From Paenibacillus glycanilyticus (GTDB taxonomy: Bacteria > Bacillota > Bacilli > Paenibacillales > Paenibacillaceae), in contig NZ_BSSQ01000014.1 of the NCBI RefSeq assembly GCF_030161375.1, positions 179,230-243,229 of the forward strand: a stretch of 64,000 bases of DNA. The letters are read 5' to 3'. The notes under the pieces were generated by a model. It was given only the letters and a program-made list of their open reading frames with translations, did not search any database and was not told where the DNA came from. Of the stretch, positions 41,736 through 50,632 are shown one piece after another; within the stretch, counting starts at the first letter, position 1; every line of letters begins with the position of its first letter. The position numbers were made by a program, and so were the translations under genes.

Positions 41736-43598
41736 ATGAACGCAAAAAAATGGGTTGGATTATGTGCCATAATAGCACTGGTTGCCATTGTTGTACCTGG
41801 TACGCGTTATATCTTCACGGATCGGCAAGCACCAAATTCCGAGGTCAGGAACTTCTCGGCCGAGCAGGAAAAAACGCTCAAAGTAAAAACCTTGAACAAA
41901 GATATGGATGCCACCGCATTGTTATGTACAACCGAATGCGGCAAGGAATTCCATAAACTGATGGCAAGCGGAACAGATAAGGGAACCATGAAAGCCCAGT
42001 CGGATCATGTTGCCCATATGATGAACATGCACAAACATATGGTGTACATTAGCTGGATTAACGGCGAACGCAGCGTGGACCGCGGCGCCCTTCCGGATCC
42101 TACGGCTGCCAAACAGGTTGCCGAAGCTAAAGAAAAAGTAAAAGCGGGCCAATCTTTTCAATCCAAGCCTTTTGTTAGCGAGACGGGAAGCCGTTACATG
42201 GTGCTTGGCGTTCCAAGCGGCAAAAACAACGGTATTGGCGTGGTTGGCGTCATCAATCAGGATATCGTCATGCAGGTGGAACGCCATCAAAAACGGAATC
42301 TGCGCCTTGTTCCTTATCCGGCTGAAGGCAACTACCGCATCGAATCCGTTGAACCAAACAGCAATCGCGAAACAACGGTTCATGACGGCGAAGACAACGG
42401 CAATGCCAGCCATTATCATGTGCGAGATGTCGTTGTTCATTTCCAAGATAAGCTGTCAAAACAACAGTTAGAACAAATCAAGAGCAAAATAAATGCGCAA
42501 AATATCCAAAAAATCGGCGACACTTACGTGTTCCGTTCCAAGGATATGGATGCGGACAAAATGGTTCATTATTTCCAAAAATCTTGGAAAACAGAATACG
42601 TGGAGCCGCATTATTTGTACCTTACGAATGCGAAGGCTAGCGACGATGCAGACATTATCAAGCCAAACGACGCTCTCTATTCCCAGTACCAATGGAACCT
42701 CCCTTCAATCGAGACCGAAAAAGGCTGGAATTTATCGAAGGGCAGTGACAAAGTTATCGTCGCAATACTCGATACCGGCGTGCAGGCCGATCATCCTGAT
42801 CTGAAAGGCAAGCTTATGGACGGCACCAACATTGTGGATACCAATGCCGCCCCTAATGACGATGTAGGCCACGGCACTCATGTCGCGGGTATTATCGGAG
42901 CTTCCGTTAATAACGGCGAAGGCGTGGCGGGTATCTCCTGGTATAACAAAATCATGCCGGTTAAGGTTCTGGACAGCAGCGGCGCAGGTTCAACCTATTC
43001 CGTTGCCCAAGGGATCATCTGGGCCACCGATCATGGCGCCAAAGTCATCAACATGAGTCTCGGCAACTATGCGCAAGCGGAATTCCTGCATGACGCGATC
43101 AAGTATGCTTACGATCATGATGTAGTAATGGTGGCCGCTAGCGGTAACGACAATACGGATCGGCCCGGTTATCCGGCGGCTTACCCGGAGGTATTTGCCG
43201 TCGCGGCAACGGATTCGGCCAATAATAAAGCATCTTTTTCTAATTATGGCGATTACATCGATGTTGCAGCGCCTGGCGACAGCATTGCCAGCACGTATCC
43301 GGGCAGCCAATATGCCGCATTGTCCGGCACATCAATGGCTAGTCCGCATGTTGCGGCCTTGGCTGGCTTGATCCGTTCGATTAATCCTGACTTGAACAAC
43401 GAAGAAGTCATGGATATTATGCGCAATTCCTCGATTGACCTTGGCAATAAAGGCAAAGATAACTATTACGGCTACGGTTTAATTGACGTCGACAAAGCAC
43501 TGAAGGCGGCTTCCAACTACACAACCGCTCTTCAGAACTATCCTAACCAGACAGAGCGCCGTTTAGAAGCAATTAGCCGGCAGTATAACGCAGAATAA
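41736..43598 (+). CDS. Subtilisin-like serine protease (S8)
   Basis: A 620-residue membrane-anchored or secreted protease. A single N-terminal helix (residues 6-21) has no obvious signal peptidase site. Residues about 40-200 form an extra extracytoplasmic domain, residues about 225-295 an I9-like propeptide (DVVVHFQDKLSKQQLEQIKS), then the catalytic domain with Asp346 (AILDTGV), His379 (GHGTHVAG), oxyanion Asn471 (ASGN) and Ser533 (GTSMASPH). RBS GGAGGG. The early Cys64 and Cys68 and a His/Met-rich stretch near 90-102 are unusual. Confidence 0.93.
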   Translation: MNAKKWVGLCAIIALVAIVVPGTRYIFTDRQAPNSEVRNFSAEQEKTLKVKTLNKDMDATALLCTTECGKEFHKLMASGTDKGTMKAQSDHVAHMMNMHKHMVYISWINGERSVDRGALPDPTAAKQVAEAKEKVKAGQSFQSKPFVSETGSRYMVLGVPSGKNNGIGVVGVINQDIVMQVERHQKRNLRLVPYPAEGNYRIESVEPNSNRETTVHDGEDNGNASHYHVRDVVVHFQDKLSKQQLEQIKSKINAQNIQKIGDTYVFRSKDMDADKMVHYFQKSWKTEYVEPHYLYLTNAKASDDADIIKPNDALYSQYQWNLPSIETEKGWNLSKGSDKVIVAILDTGVQADHPDLKGKLMDGTNIVDTNAAPNDDVGHGTHVAGIIGASVNNGEGVAGISWYNKIMPVKVLDSSGAGSTYSVAQGIIWATDHGAKVINMSLGNYAQAEFLHDAIKYAYDHDVVMVAASGNDNTDRPGYPAAYPEVFAVAATDSANNKASFSNYGDYIDVAAPGDSIASTYPGSQYAALSGTSMASPHVAALAGLIRSINPDLNNEEVMDIMRNSSIDLGNKGKDNYYGYGLIDVDKALKAASNYTTALQNYPNQTERRLEAISRQYNAE

Positions 43599-43604
43599 GA
43601 ATTC

Positions 43605-43640
43605 AGCAACCTCAGGTATTTCGCTGGGGATGCTTTTTAT
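43605..43640 (+). terminator. Terminator of the subtilisin-like gene
   Basis: AGCAACCTCAG pairs with CTGGGGATGCT around an 8-nt loop, followed by TTTTTATTT. It lies 6 nt after the stop codon. Confidence 0.82.
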
Positions 43641-43713
43641 TTATCCACTATCGTTGATCCATGTTGCATGGAATACAGTATAATTACCGCTATTAGCTAA
43701 AAAAAGAAACTAT

Positions 43714-43730
43714 ACTGCACGAAATGCAGT
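43714..43730. repeat. Short palindrome in the gene-free spacer
   Basis: ACTGCA - CGAAA - TGCAGT is a perfect 6-bp stem with a 5-nt loop. The surrounding stretch 43646-43874 has no ORF or other structure I can support. Confidence 0.45.
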
Positions 43731-43874
43731 GTGTTCGGCAATATTGAGCCCCTACGATCTCAACTCGCCGATTATGCTGCATTCTCTACAGTGTATGTCC
43801 TCTTCAAGGGACAATTCCTTAATTTTCCCTGTATACCGTGCAGCGTAGCTAAAGCATTAAAACCTTTCGTAGTT

Positions 43875-43993
43875 GCTCTTTCGGTTTTCGCTCTTTAGGT
43901 TTTCGCTCTTTAGGTTTTCGCTCTTCTCTTCGGGTTTTCGCTCTTCTCTTCGGGTTTTCGCGCTCTTTCGGTTTTCGCGCTCTTTAGGTTTTC
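43875..43993. repeat. Imperfect tandem repeat with GGTTTTCGCTCTT units
   Basis: Seven occurrences of GGTTTTC spaced 15-20 bases apart, with connecting blocks of two kinds (CGCTCTTTA and CGCTCTTCTCTTCG, plus CGCGCTCTTT variants). The mix of block types suggests unequal exchange or slippage. It precedes a cluster of large hairpins, as the GGGTTTCG repeat does at 13661. Confidence 0.9.
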
Positions 43994-44054
43994 AGCAGCT
44001 TTTTAAGCTGCCCCGAGCGGCATAGCCACGCGAGGGAATCCCGGTTGGAGTAAC

Positions 44055-44097
44055 ACAAATAAGCATCCTTGGCAGGAGCCAAAGGATGCTTATTTGT
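44055..44097. repeat. 16-bp perfect hairpin at the left side of element C
   Basis: ACAAATAAGCATCCTT (44055-44070) pairs exactly with AAGGATGCTTATTTGT (44082-44097); the 11-nt loop can add GGC/GCC. It is terminator-sized but lacks a clean T-run on the plus strand. It occupies the position that the left terminator has next to element B. Confidence 0.75.
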
Positions 44098-44140
44098 TGT
44101 CGTGCAGGAAAGGTGTTGGCAACAAGGAGGAGGAGAGTAA

Positions 44141-44201
44141 AGGGATATCTGTTTCGGTCGCCTTTGTCGGAACGACAACAGCGATAGAAATAGATATCCC
44201 T
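44141..44201. repeat. Nested inverted-repeat element C (possible third family member)
   Basis: AGGGATATCTGTTTC (44141-44155) pairs with GAAATAGATATCCCT (44187-44201) with one wobble-type change. Inside, TCGCCTTTGTCG (44158-44169) pairs imperfectly with CGACAACAGCGA (44173-44184). CGCCTTTGTC is shared with the conserved core of elements A and B. The second inner hairpin of A and B is missing, so membership is tentative. Confidence 0.55.
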
Positions 44202-44263
44202 TACACGACGACGACGCCCATCAGCCAATAATAAAAACATCAAACTTTCCGCACAAACAACAA

Positions 44264-44292
44264 AAAAGCCTCCCGGCGAATGCCAGGAGGCG
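44264..44292 (-). terminator. rnpB: Intrinsic terminator of rnpB
   Basis: On the minus strand GCCTCCTGGC - ATTC - GCCGGGAGGC is followed by TTTTTT. It is about 20 nt past the mature RNA end, and sits in the middle of a larger palindrome (44241-44320). Confidence 0.9.
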
Positions 44293-44309
44293 TAATTTGT
44301 TGTTCGTTG

Positions 44310-44720
44310 CGGAAAGTTTGCCGTAAGCCGGGTTCTGTACTTCAGAGTGGTATTAACGGGAACGACCCTCCCACGAAGAAGCGACAATCATCTATCTAGG
44401 CCATCCATTGCTGAACAGCTCAAGCAACCAACCCGAACGAGCCTCGGGCTAAGGCTGCAGCTCGAAGCTGCTACGTTCTCTCGGTCTTGCTCCAAGTGGG
44501 GTTTACCAGGAATATAGTCACCTATACTCCTCGTGGTCTCTTACACCACGGTTCCACCCTTGCCTGTGCCGGCGTTAAGCCGGCCATCGGCGGTCCATTT
44601 CTGTGGCACTATCCTTCAGCTCGCGCTGACTGGACGTTATCCAGCACCCTGCCCTGTGGAGCCCGGACTTTCCTCTCGCGGCAACAAGGCCGCCAGCGAT
44701 TGTCTGTCAAACTTTCCGAT
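44310..44720 (-). ncRNA. rnpB: RNase P RNA (class B)
   Basis: Catalytic RNA that matures tRNA 5' ends. On the minus strand the 5' part reads GGAAAGTTTG then GAGAGGAAAGTCCGGGCTCC (P3/CR-I), and the 3' end reads ACAGAACCCGGCTTAC, the conserved CR-V and P4 partner. Helix P1 pairs CGGAAAGTTTG near 44708-44718 with CAAACTTTCCG near 44310-44320. Length of about 410 nt fits the Bacillus type. Ends are placed from the P1 pairing and are accurate to a few bases. Confidence 0.95.
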
Positions 44721-44779
44721 GCACGAATAAGTATACAAGGATTTTTACAAAAGCTCAACCTGTTTTATACAGCCAATTG

Positions 44780-45901
44780 CTACACAAACCGGAATGGTTC
44801 CGTATTTATGGTGGAATAAACAGCTTTTGTATCAAACTTCCGTCCCGCAAGTTGTTCGTTCAGCCAATCGGCTACGCGTTGCTTCATAATTTTCTCGACG
44901 TTATGACCCGGGTCAATAATAGACAAACCATCCGCCAACGCATCATGTGCCGTATGATAGTCTACATCGCCGGTAATCAAAACATCTGCTCCGGCAAACT
45001 GGGCATGACGGGTATATCGGCCGCCGGAGCCGCCTAAGACGGCAGCTTTCTTGATTATGCGGGCAGGATCTCCGACAACGCGAACATAAGGAACTTCAAA
45101 TACTTCCTTCACTTTTTCCGCCATTTCGCCGAGCGTAACGGGGGTCTCCAGCTTACCGCTGCGGCCAAGTCCGAAGGAACGGCCTTTCAAATCCACCGCA
45201 TACAAATCATAGGCAACTTCTTCGTACGGATGCGCCTTCAACATCGCTTGCACCGCTTTTCGGTGGACGCTGTGCGGAACAATCACTTCAACGCGTACTT
45301 CTTTTGTTTTTTCCAATTGCCCCGGTTTGCCGATAAAAGGATTCGTGCCATCGCCGGGAAGGAATGTACCGGTACCTTCGATATTAAAGCTGCAATGGCT
45401 GTAATTGCCGATATGGCCTGCACCCGCCTGGAACATGGCCTGAAGGACTTTCTCATGGTGGCCCTCAGGCACGAAAACAACCAATTTATACAACTTATCG
45501 GTATGTACTTCTTCAAGGCATTGGCGACCTTCTGATTTTATTCCGACCAGATCCGCCATCCAATCGTTAATGCCGCCGTCCGCGACATCAAGATTCGTAT
45601 GCGAAATATAAACGGCGATATCGTTTTTGAGCAGCTTTTCGTACAATCTGCCTGCCGGAGTCGAGGTATCAAGCTTTGCCAGAGGACGATAGATAATCGC
45701 ATGATGCGCAATGATTAGCTCCGCTCCTGCCGCAATGGCTTCATCTACAACTTCATCTGTAACGTCCAGCGCTACGACAATTTTTCGGATTTCCTTGTTT
45801 AAAGTACCAAGCTGCAGCCCAATTTTGTCATTCTCGACCGCGTAATGCTTAGGCGCAAGCTGCTCCATTATTTGGATGACGGTTTGCCCGTTTGCAAACA
45901 T
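44780..45901 (-). CDS. yqfO: Nif3-like dinuclear metal centre protein (YqfO)
   Basis: A 373-residue Nif3/YqfO protein. Metal ligands are visible in IIAHHAIIYRPLAKLDT near residue 62, NLDVADGGIND near 102 and a late GDVDYHTAHDALADG. The Firmicute-type insert with the CutA-like domain spans about residues 130-235 (KLVVFVPEGHHEKVLQAMFQ). Some relatives are annotated as GTP cyclohydrolase I type 2. Its start lies inside trmK, a 34-nt overlap, with GAGGAGG supplied by trmK coding sequence. Confidence 0.93.
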   Translation of the reverse strand: MFANGQTVIQIMEQLAPKHYAVENDKIGLQLGTLNKEIRKIVVALDVTDEVVDEAIAAGAELIIAHHAIIYRPLAKLDTSTPAGRLYEKLLKNDIAVYISHTNLDVADGGINDWMADLVGIKSEGRQCLEEVHTDKLYKLVVFVPEGHHEKVLQAMFQAGAGHIGNYSHCSFNIEGTGTFLPGDGTNPFIGKPGQLEKTKEVRVEVIVPHSVHRKAVQAMLKAHPYEEVAYDLYAVDLKGRSFGLGRSGKLETPVTLGEMAEKVKEVFEVPYVRVVGDPARIIKKAAVLGGSGGRYTRHAQFAGADVLITGDVDYHTAHDALADGLSIIDPGHNVEKIMKQRVADWLNEQLAGRKFDTKAVYSTINTEPFRFV

Positions 45902-46650
45902 TGAAGCACCTCCTCAATTACATTCATCTCATCACGGAACTGCTGTTTTTTCTGCTCAGCTTGATCCGATTGGGACATTTGGGTAACAATCCTGCTCATT
46001 TTCTCAAGCTCAAGCTTCCATTTTTTGAAAAAAACCTCTTGAGGAGCACGAAGCAAATGAGGACCCATTTTCTCCAGTATCGCAGCTCCCTTGTCTTTAT
46101 AGGTCGGCAACGTCAGGAATGATGCTTCGTACACTCCTTCATTCCGTTTCTTCGCTTCATCCTCTTCATATTTGAACGCATGAAGCACTTCGTATATTTT
46201 ATCGTCTTCCTCCAGAATGGTCTCTTCTGCAAGGAACCAACCGCGCTTCAGCAGCCAACTGCGAACAAACTCCTCGCCTACGTTTGGCTGAAGGACAAGC
46301 TCCTTGACGCCATTCAGCTTCCCGGCTAAATAGCCTTCCTCCAAGATGCTGCTCATGAGACTCCCGCCCATGCCGGCAATCGTAACCGTGTCGGCTTCTC
46401 CAGGCTCCAGAACGGACAAACCGTCACCGCGACGAACCTGCAATTTGGTAGTTAGTCCGGCATCAGCCGTTTGTCTGCGTGCCGCCTCATAAGGGCCGGG
46501 ATTCAATTCGCCCGCGATTGCGGTTGGAACGCGTCCCGATTGAATTAAATAAACAGGCAATAAAGCATGATCAGAACCAATATCGGCTACGCGCGAGCCG
46601 GGCGATACGTAATCTGCAATCGCCTGAAGACGTTTCGATAATTTCAACAT
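45868..46650 (-). CDS. trmK: tRNA (adenine-N1-22) methyltransferase
   Basis: A 260-residue SAM-dependent enzyme that makes m1A22 in tRNA. LSKRLQAIADYVSPGSRVAD then IGSDHALLPVYLI is motif I, followed by GELNPGPYEAAR and TIAGMGGSLMSSILEEG. The C-terminal helical tail is a coiled coil. The ATG at 46650 overlaps the upstream stop codon as TAATG; the longer reading to 46761 lacks a site. Confidence 0.94.
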   Translation of the reverse strand: MLKLSKRLQAIADYVSPGSRVADIGSDHALLPVYLIQSGRVPTAIAGELNPGPYEAARRQTADAGLTTKLQVRRGDGLSVLEPGEADTVTIAGMGGSLMSSILEEGYLAGKLNGVKELVLQPNVGEEFVRSWLLKRGWFLAEETILEEDDKIYEVLHAFKYEEDEAKKRNEGVYEASFLTLPTYKDKGAAILEKMGPHLLRAPQEVFFKKWKLELEKMSRIVTQMSQSDQAEQKKQQFRDEMNVIEEVLQCLQTGKPSSK

Positions 46651-47489
46651 TAAGCAACCCACACCATCCATTGTTTTCGCATATAGAACAATAAACCACC
46701 GCCAGCCGCAATTTTTGCAAGCAGTTGAAGCTGCAGCAGCAGAAAGACCGGTTCCTTCCAAACGATCATCTCATATAATTCCGGCATAAACCACAAAATG
46801 GCGCATGCCGCAAACAATACCATTGCAGTAGGCTTGGACCAACGATGGACAAACCAACTTCCCCAACCAAATAGCGCCGCAAGCGGCAACCAATAAAGCT
46901 GCGACTCATACCAAGCCGGCGAACTCGTTAATTTCGCGAGCAGCCATGCATATACCATTATTCCCGCCAGCCAACCGCAAAAATGCAGCAACTGAATTTT
47001 TGATGTTATGCCGTACACAACCCAGAATAATGCGCAACCACCAAGCACGGCGGCCTTCCAACTCCACTCATTCCAATCGTGCAGGTCTAATATGTATAAG
47101 CCTGAACCGAGCATAAGAAGCATCCCTACACCCGTAACGGCAAGCCCGGCAGCCTCATGACGACGGCGAAGACGGGCGCCGTACCACAACAAACCAAGAA
47201 CGCCGGCAACCGAAACCCCAATTTGCAATAGCGGGTGAAAAACGTTAAAATAAAGCACAACAAAGGAAATAAAGGTAAAAAATCCAAATGTAAGAAGCCA
47301 ATGCTTGCCGGAAGCATGTTGGACGGCCATTACCGCTTTGGTGATCGAATGACTGGATTCACGTCTTGTTTCCCGTTCATGATCCATATACAAGTTAAGC
47401 AGAAAATCACAATATTGATCAGGCAGCAGTTTGCTTCTGCTCCAATGTTCAATTTCTCTAACGATAATCTGTCGTCGCTCTTCATTCAT
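46650..47489 (-). CDS. Polytopic membrane protein, unknown function
   Basis: A 279-residue protein with a soluble helical N-terminus (REIEHWSRSKLLPDQYCDFL, reminiscent of DUF2157) and about eight transmembrane helices from residue 65. It lies between rpoD and trmK where B. subtilis has cccA. It is coupled to trmK by TAATG. I can suggest only a distant DUF2157 relation. Confidence 0.75.
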   Translation of the reverse strand: MNEERRQIIVREIEHWSRSKLLPDQYCDFLLNLYMDHERETRRESSHSITKAVMAVQHASGKHWLLTFGFFTFISFVVLYFNVFHPLLQIGVSVAGVLGLLWYGARLRRRHEAAGLAVTGVGMLLMLGSGLYILDLHDWNEWSWKAAVLGGCALFWVVYGITSKIQLLHFCGWLAGIMVYAWLLAKLTSSPAWYESQLYWLPLAALFGWGSWFVHRWSKPTAMVLFAACAILWFMPELYEMIVWKEPVFLLLQLQLLAKIAAGGGLLFYMRKQWMVWVA

Positions 47490-47536
47490 AAGCCTTATGT
47501 TGTCCTCTCAAGTAAGATGACGTTAGGTTCAATAGG

Positions 47537-47570
47537 AAAAAAAGACCTTGCTGCAAGGAGCAGAAAGGTC
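47537..47570 (-). terminator. Terminator of the dnaG-rpoD transcript
   Basis: On the minus strand GACCTTTCTGC - TCCTT - GCAGCAAGGTC is followed by seven T. It lies 14-47 nt past the rpoD stop codon. Confidence 0.88.
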
Positions 47571-47583
47571 GGTATCAACTAGC

Positions 47584-48720
47584 CTATTCTAAGAAATCTT
47601 TAAGTCGTTTGCTTCGGCTTGGGTGACGAAGTTTGCGCAAAGCCTTCGCTTCGATCTGACGAATCCGTTCACGGGTAACGCCAAATACTTTGCCCACCTC
47701 TTCGAGAGTACGAGTACGACCGTCGTCGAGTCCGAAACGCAGACGCAGAACATTCTCTTCGCGTTCAGTCAGCGTATCAAGTACATCCTCCAGCTGTTCC
47801 TTCAGCAGCTCGTAAGCTGCTGCATCGGCAGGAGCCAGAGCTTCCTGGTCTTCGATGAAATCGCCCAAATGCGAATCGTCTTCTTCACCAATTGGTGTTT
47901 CCAGCGATACCGGCTCTTGTGCAATCTTCATGATTTCTCTGACTTTATCGGTGCTTAGTTCCATCTCCGCCGCAATTTCTTCAGGGGTTGGTTCGCGCCC
48001 GAGCTCTTGAAGGAGCTGTCTCGAAACCCGGATCAGTTTGTTGATGGTCTCAACCATATGAACCGGAATCCGGATTGTGCGGGCTTGGTCCGCAATAGCG
48101 CGCGTAATCGCCTGGCGAATCCACCATGTTGCATACGTACTGAATTTGAAGCCTTTTTGATGATCAAACTTCTCAACCGCTTTAATAAGACCCATGTTGC
48201 CTTCTTGAATCAAGTCAAGGAACAACATGCCGCGGCCTACGTAACGTTTGGCTATACTGACAACGAGACGAAGGTTAGCTTCAGCAAGTCTTCGCTTTGC
48301 TTCCTCATCCCCATTCTCAATTCGTCTTGCCAGTTCGATTTCATCATCCGCCGACAGGAGCGGAACACGACCGATTTCCTTCAAATACATCCGTACAGGG
48401 TCATTAATTTTAATCCCCGGTGGCAGAGCCAGGTCATCGTCGAAGTTGAAATCGTCACTTTCACGATCGCGCTCAGTATCTTCTCCACGGTTAAGCGGAT
48501 CGCGATCCTCATCTCTTTCGTTTAATACCTCAATACCCAAATCATCAAGCTGTTCGAAAAACTCATCGATTTGTTCGGGATCCTGATCAAACGGCGATAA
48601 TTTCTCCATAATCTCTTTATAAGTTAAGGAGGCTCTTTTCTTCCCCTGTTCAATCAATTGTTCCTTCACTAAATCTAATTTTTGTTCGGCATCTAGTTCA
48701 GTATGCTGATCATTCGCCAT
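47584..48720 (-). CDS. rpoD: RNA polymerase primary sigma factor
   Basis: The 378-residue vegetative sigma factor (SigA). Region 1.1 is short and acidic; region 1.2 contains [20 protein letters not shown]; region 2.3-2.4 holds [20 protein letters not shown]; region 4 ends with [20 protein letters not shown] and [20 protein letters not shown]. It is 31 nt downstream of dnaG, the conserved macromolecular synthesis operon order. Confidence 0.98.
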   Translation of the reverse strand: MANDQHTELDAEQKLDLVKEQLIEQGKKRASLTYKEIMEKLSPFDQDPEQIDEFFEQLDDLGIEVLNERDEDRDPLNRGEDTERDRESDDFNFDDDLALPPGIKINDPVRMYLKEIGRVPLLSADDEIELARRIENGDEEAKRRLAEANLRLVVSIAKRYVGRGMLFLDLIQEGNMGLIKAVEKFDHQKGFKFSTYATWWIRQAITRAIADQARTIRIPVHMVETINKLIRVSRQLLQELGREPTPEEIAAEMELSTDKVREIMKIAQEPVSLETPIGEEDDSHLGDFIEDQEALAPADAAAYELLKEQLEDVLDTLTEREENVLRLRFGLDDGRTRTLEEVGKVFGVTRERIRQIEAKALRKLRHPSRSKRLKDFLE

Positions 48721-48751
48721 ATTCCGACTCCCTCCTCCCTAGAACCGATCG

Positions 48752-50590
48752 TCAAGTCGTACCTTTAAGCTGTCTCTCTAGGGTTATAATCTCACTTAAC
48801 ATTTGCGCGGCGAGCAGATGATCTCCGGCGCGTTCCGCCTGCATCATTTCTTCTTTTTTTCGGTCGATTTCCCGGTACCTAGGAACTTTGATAATGTCCT
48901 GAATATCGGCTTCCAAAATCGCATCGTTAAAAGGAAAATCTCCGTCCATCATCAGAATGGCTGCAGCCGTCCTCTCCAGACGTTCGTCTTGGAGCGAGGC
49001 GATAAACCTCCCTGCATCCGGATCAAAGCCCTGCGCGTAAAATGCGTATAAATAAGCAGCAAGCGCTGCGTGATCCTCAATATTGAACGCGTCCCCCAGC
49101 TTTTCATGGACAGTTTGCGCTACTTCATTGTCGCGCATCATCACATGAAGCAACCTCCGCTCTACATACGTATAGGCAGGCTGCAGCATAGGTGGCCCCG
49201 ATCTTCGGCGATTTTCATTCCTACCATTATTCCACGAATTGTCGTTATTATCCCTTCCGGGTTTCTTTTTTTGCAATTCTTGATGCTTATTATGACAATC
49301 CTGCTTCAGTACCTCTAATGGGAAATTAAATTCGCGCGAAAGCTCTTGCAGATAAACTTCGCGTTCAATAGCCGAATCAAGCTCTGCCACAATTCCGGCG
49401 GCTTCAAGCAAGTAATTTTTCCGACCTTCTTCTTTTAGCAGTATATGGTTTTTTCTTGAATATATAAGCTTAAATTTTGTCGTAGTAGCAGGCTGGTCAA
49501 TGATTTCGCGAAGATAAGAATCCGGACCGTATTCCGTAATATACTCATCCGGGTCCTTGCCTTTGGGCAGCATGGCCACCATCACTCTAAGTCCTGCTCC
49601 TTCAAGCATCGGAATGGATTTCATGGCAGCTGCTTGTCCAGCATCGTCGCCATCATAACAAACGACAATTTCATCAGCCTGACGGGCGAGAATCGTACAA
49701 TGCTCTTCCGTCAAAGCCGTCCCCATTGTGGCTATTCCATTCTTTACGCCTGCACTCCAAGATTTAATAACATCCATATACCCTTCGAATAAAACAACTT
49801 GCTTGCTCTTCCGGATGGCAGGCCGCGCATGATGCAGATTGTAAATCGTTCGGCTTTTGGTAAACAACATCGTTTCAGGCGAGTTCAAATATTTCGGCTG
49901 GCCTTCACCGATAATACGACCCGCAAACGCGGTTACCTTGCCGTCCCGATCCCATATCGGAAACATAATGCGTCCCCGAAACCGGTCTACGTATCCGCTG
50001 CCGTCAGACTTGGCAGATAGAAGTCCGCCTTTCTCCATCAAGGAGGGATCGAAATTTCTTGCCGATAAAAACCGGCTTAGCGTGTCCCATTGCTCGGGAG
50101 CATAACCAATCATAAAATGATTAATCAGCTTGTCCCCAAGGCCCCGGTCGCGCAAATAATCTTTGGCTGCACGTCCATGCTGCGTGTTGTTCAACAAGTA
50201 ATTGTACAACTTGGCAGTCAGCTCATGCGCTTCAAGAACGGCATTCCGCTCCGTATCGGCAGCTGTTGGCTTTGCGCCGTCCGGATTAGCCCAGGTAACC
50301 GGTATGCCCGCTTCTTCAGCAAGCACCCGAACCGCTTCTGGAAAAGTATAGCTTTCAATCTCTTCCACGAATCGGATGACGTTGCCTGTTTTGCCGCAGC
50401 CGTAACAGTGGAAAATCTGCAGTTCCGGCGTTACGGTAAACGATGGCGTCTTTTCGGAATGGAAGGGACAAAGCCCCTTCATATATTTGCCGTTCTTAGA
50501 GAGATGAACGTACTTGCTCACCGTATCTACGATGTCATGATGACGGCGTACCGCCTCAATAACGTCGTCCGGTATTTTAGCATAGCTCAA
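48752..50590 (-). CDS. dnaG: DNA primase
   Basis: A 612-residue primase. CHC2 zinc ribbon at about residues 41-65 (CPFHSEKTPSF, then HCYGCGKTGN); TOPRIM domain with EGYMDVIKSWSAG near 268 and DGDDAGQAA near 315. A basic, Asn/Arg-rich linker (about 445-465) precedes the C-terminal DnaB-interacting helices. It is followed by rpoD. Confidence 0.98.
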   Translation of the reverse strand: MSYAKIPDDVIEAVRRHHDIVDTVSKYVHLSKNGKYMKGLCPFHSEKTPSFTVTPELQIFHCYGCGKTGNVIRFVEEIESYTFPEAVRVLAEEAGIPVTWANPDGAKPTAADTERNAVLEAHELTAKLYNYLLNNTQHGRAAKDYLRDRGLGDKLINHFMIGYAPEQWDTLSRFLSARNFDPSLMEKGGLLSAKSDGSGYVDRFRGRIMFPIWDRDGKVTAFAGRIIGEGQPKYLNSPETMLFTKSRTIYNLHHARPAIRKSKQVVLFEGYMDVIKSWSAGVKNGIATMGTALTEEHCTILARQADEIVVCYDGDDAGQAAAMKSIPMLEGAGLRVMVAMLPKGKDPDEYITEYGPDSYLREIIDQPATTTKFKLIYSRKNHILLKEEGRKNYLLEAAGIVAELDSAIEREVYLQELSREFNFPLEVLKQDCHNKHQELQKKKPGRDNNDNSWNNGRNENRRRSGPPMLQPAYTYVERRLLHVMMRDNEVAQTVHEKLGDAFNIEDHAALAAYLYAFYAQGFDPDAGRFIASLQDERLERTAAAILMMDGDFPFNDAILEADIQDIIKVPRYREIDRKKEEMMQAERAGDHLLAAQMLSEIITLERQLKGTT

Positions 50591-50632
50591 TGTTCATCAC
50601 CTTCATCTTAAATGACACGTAAATAATATTCG

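Noticed and set aside
43875..43993. CRISPR array
   Set aside because: The blocks are short, contiguous and variable, without unique spacers.
43984..44387. Minus-strand frames of 64 and 131 codons beside rnpB
   Set aside because: They cover the tandem repeat, element C, the rnpB terminator and the rnpB 3' end; composition follows the repeats.
44487..44819. A 110-codon plus-strand frame and others in the same area
   Set aside because: They lie antisense to rnpB, whose conserved RNA motifs explain the sequence; no ribosome binding site is present.
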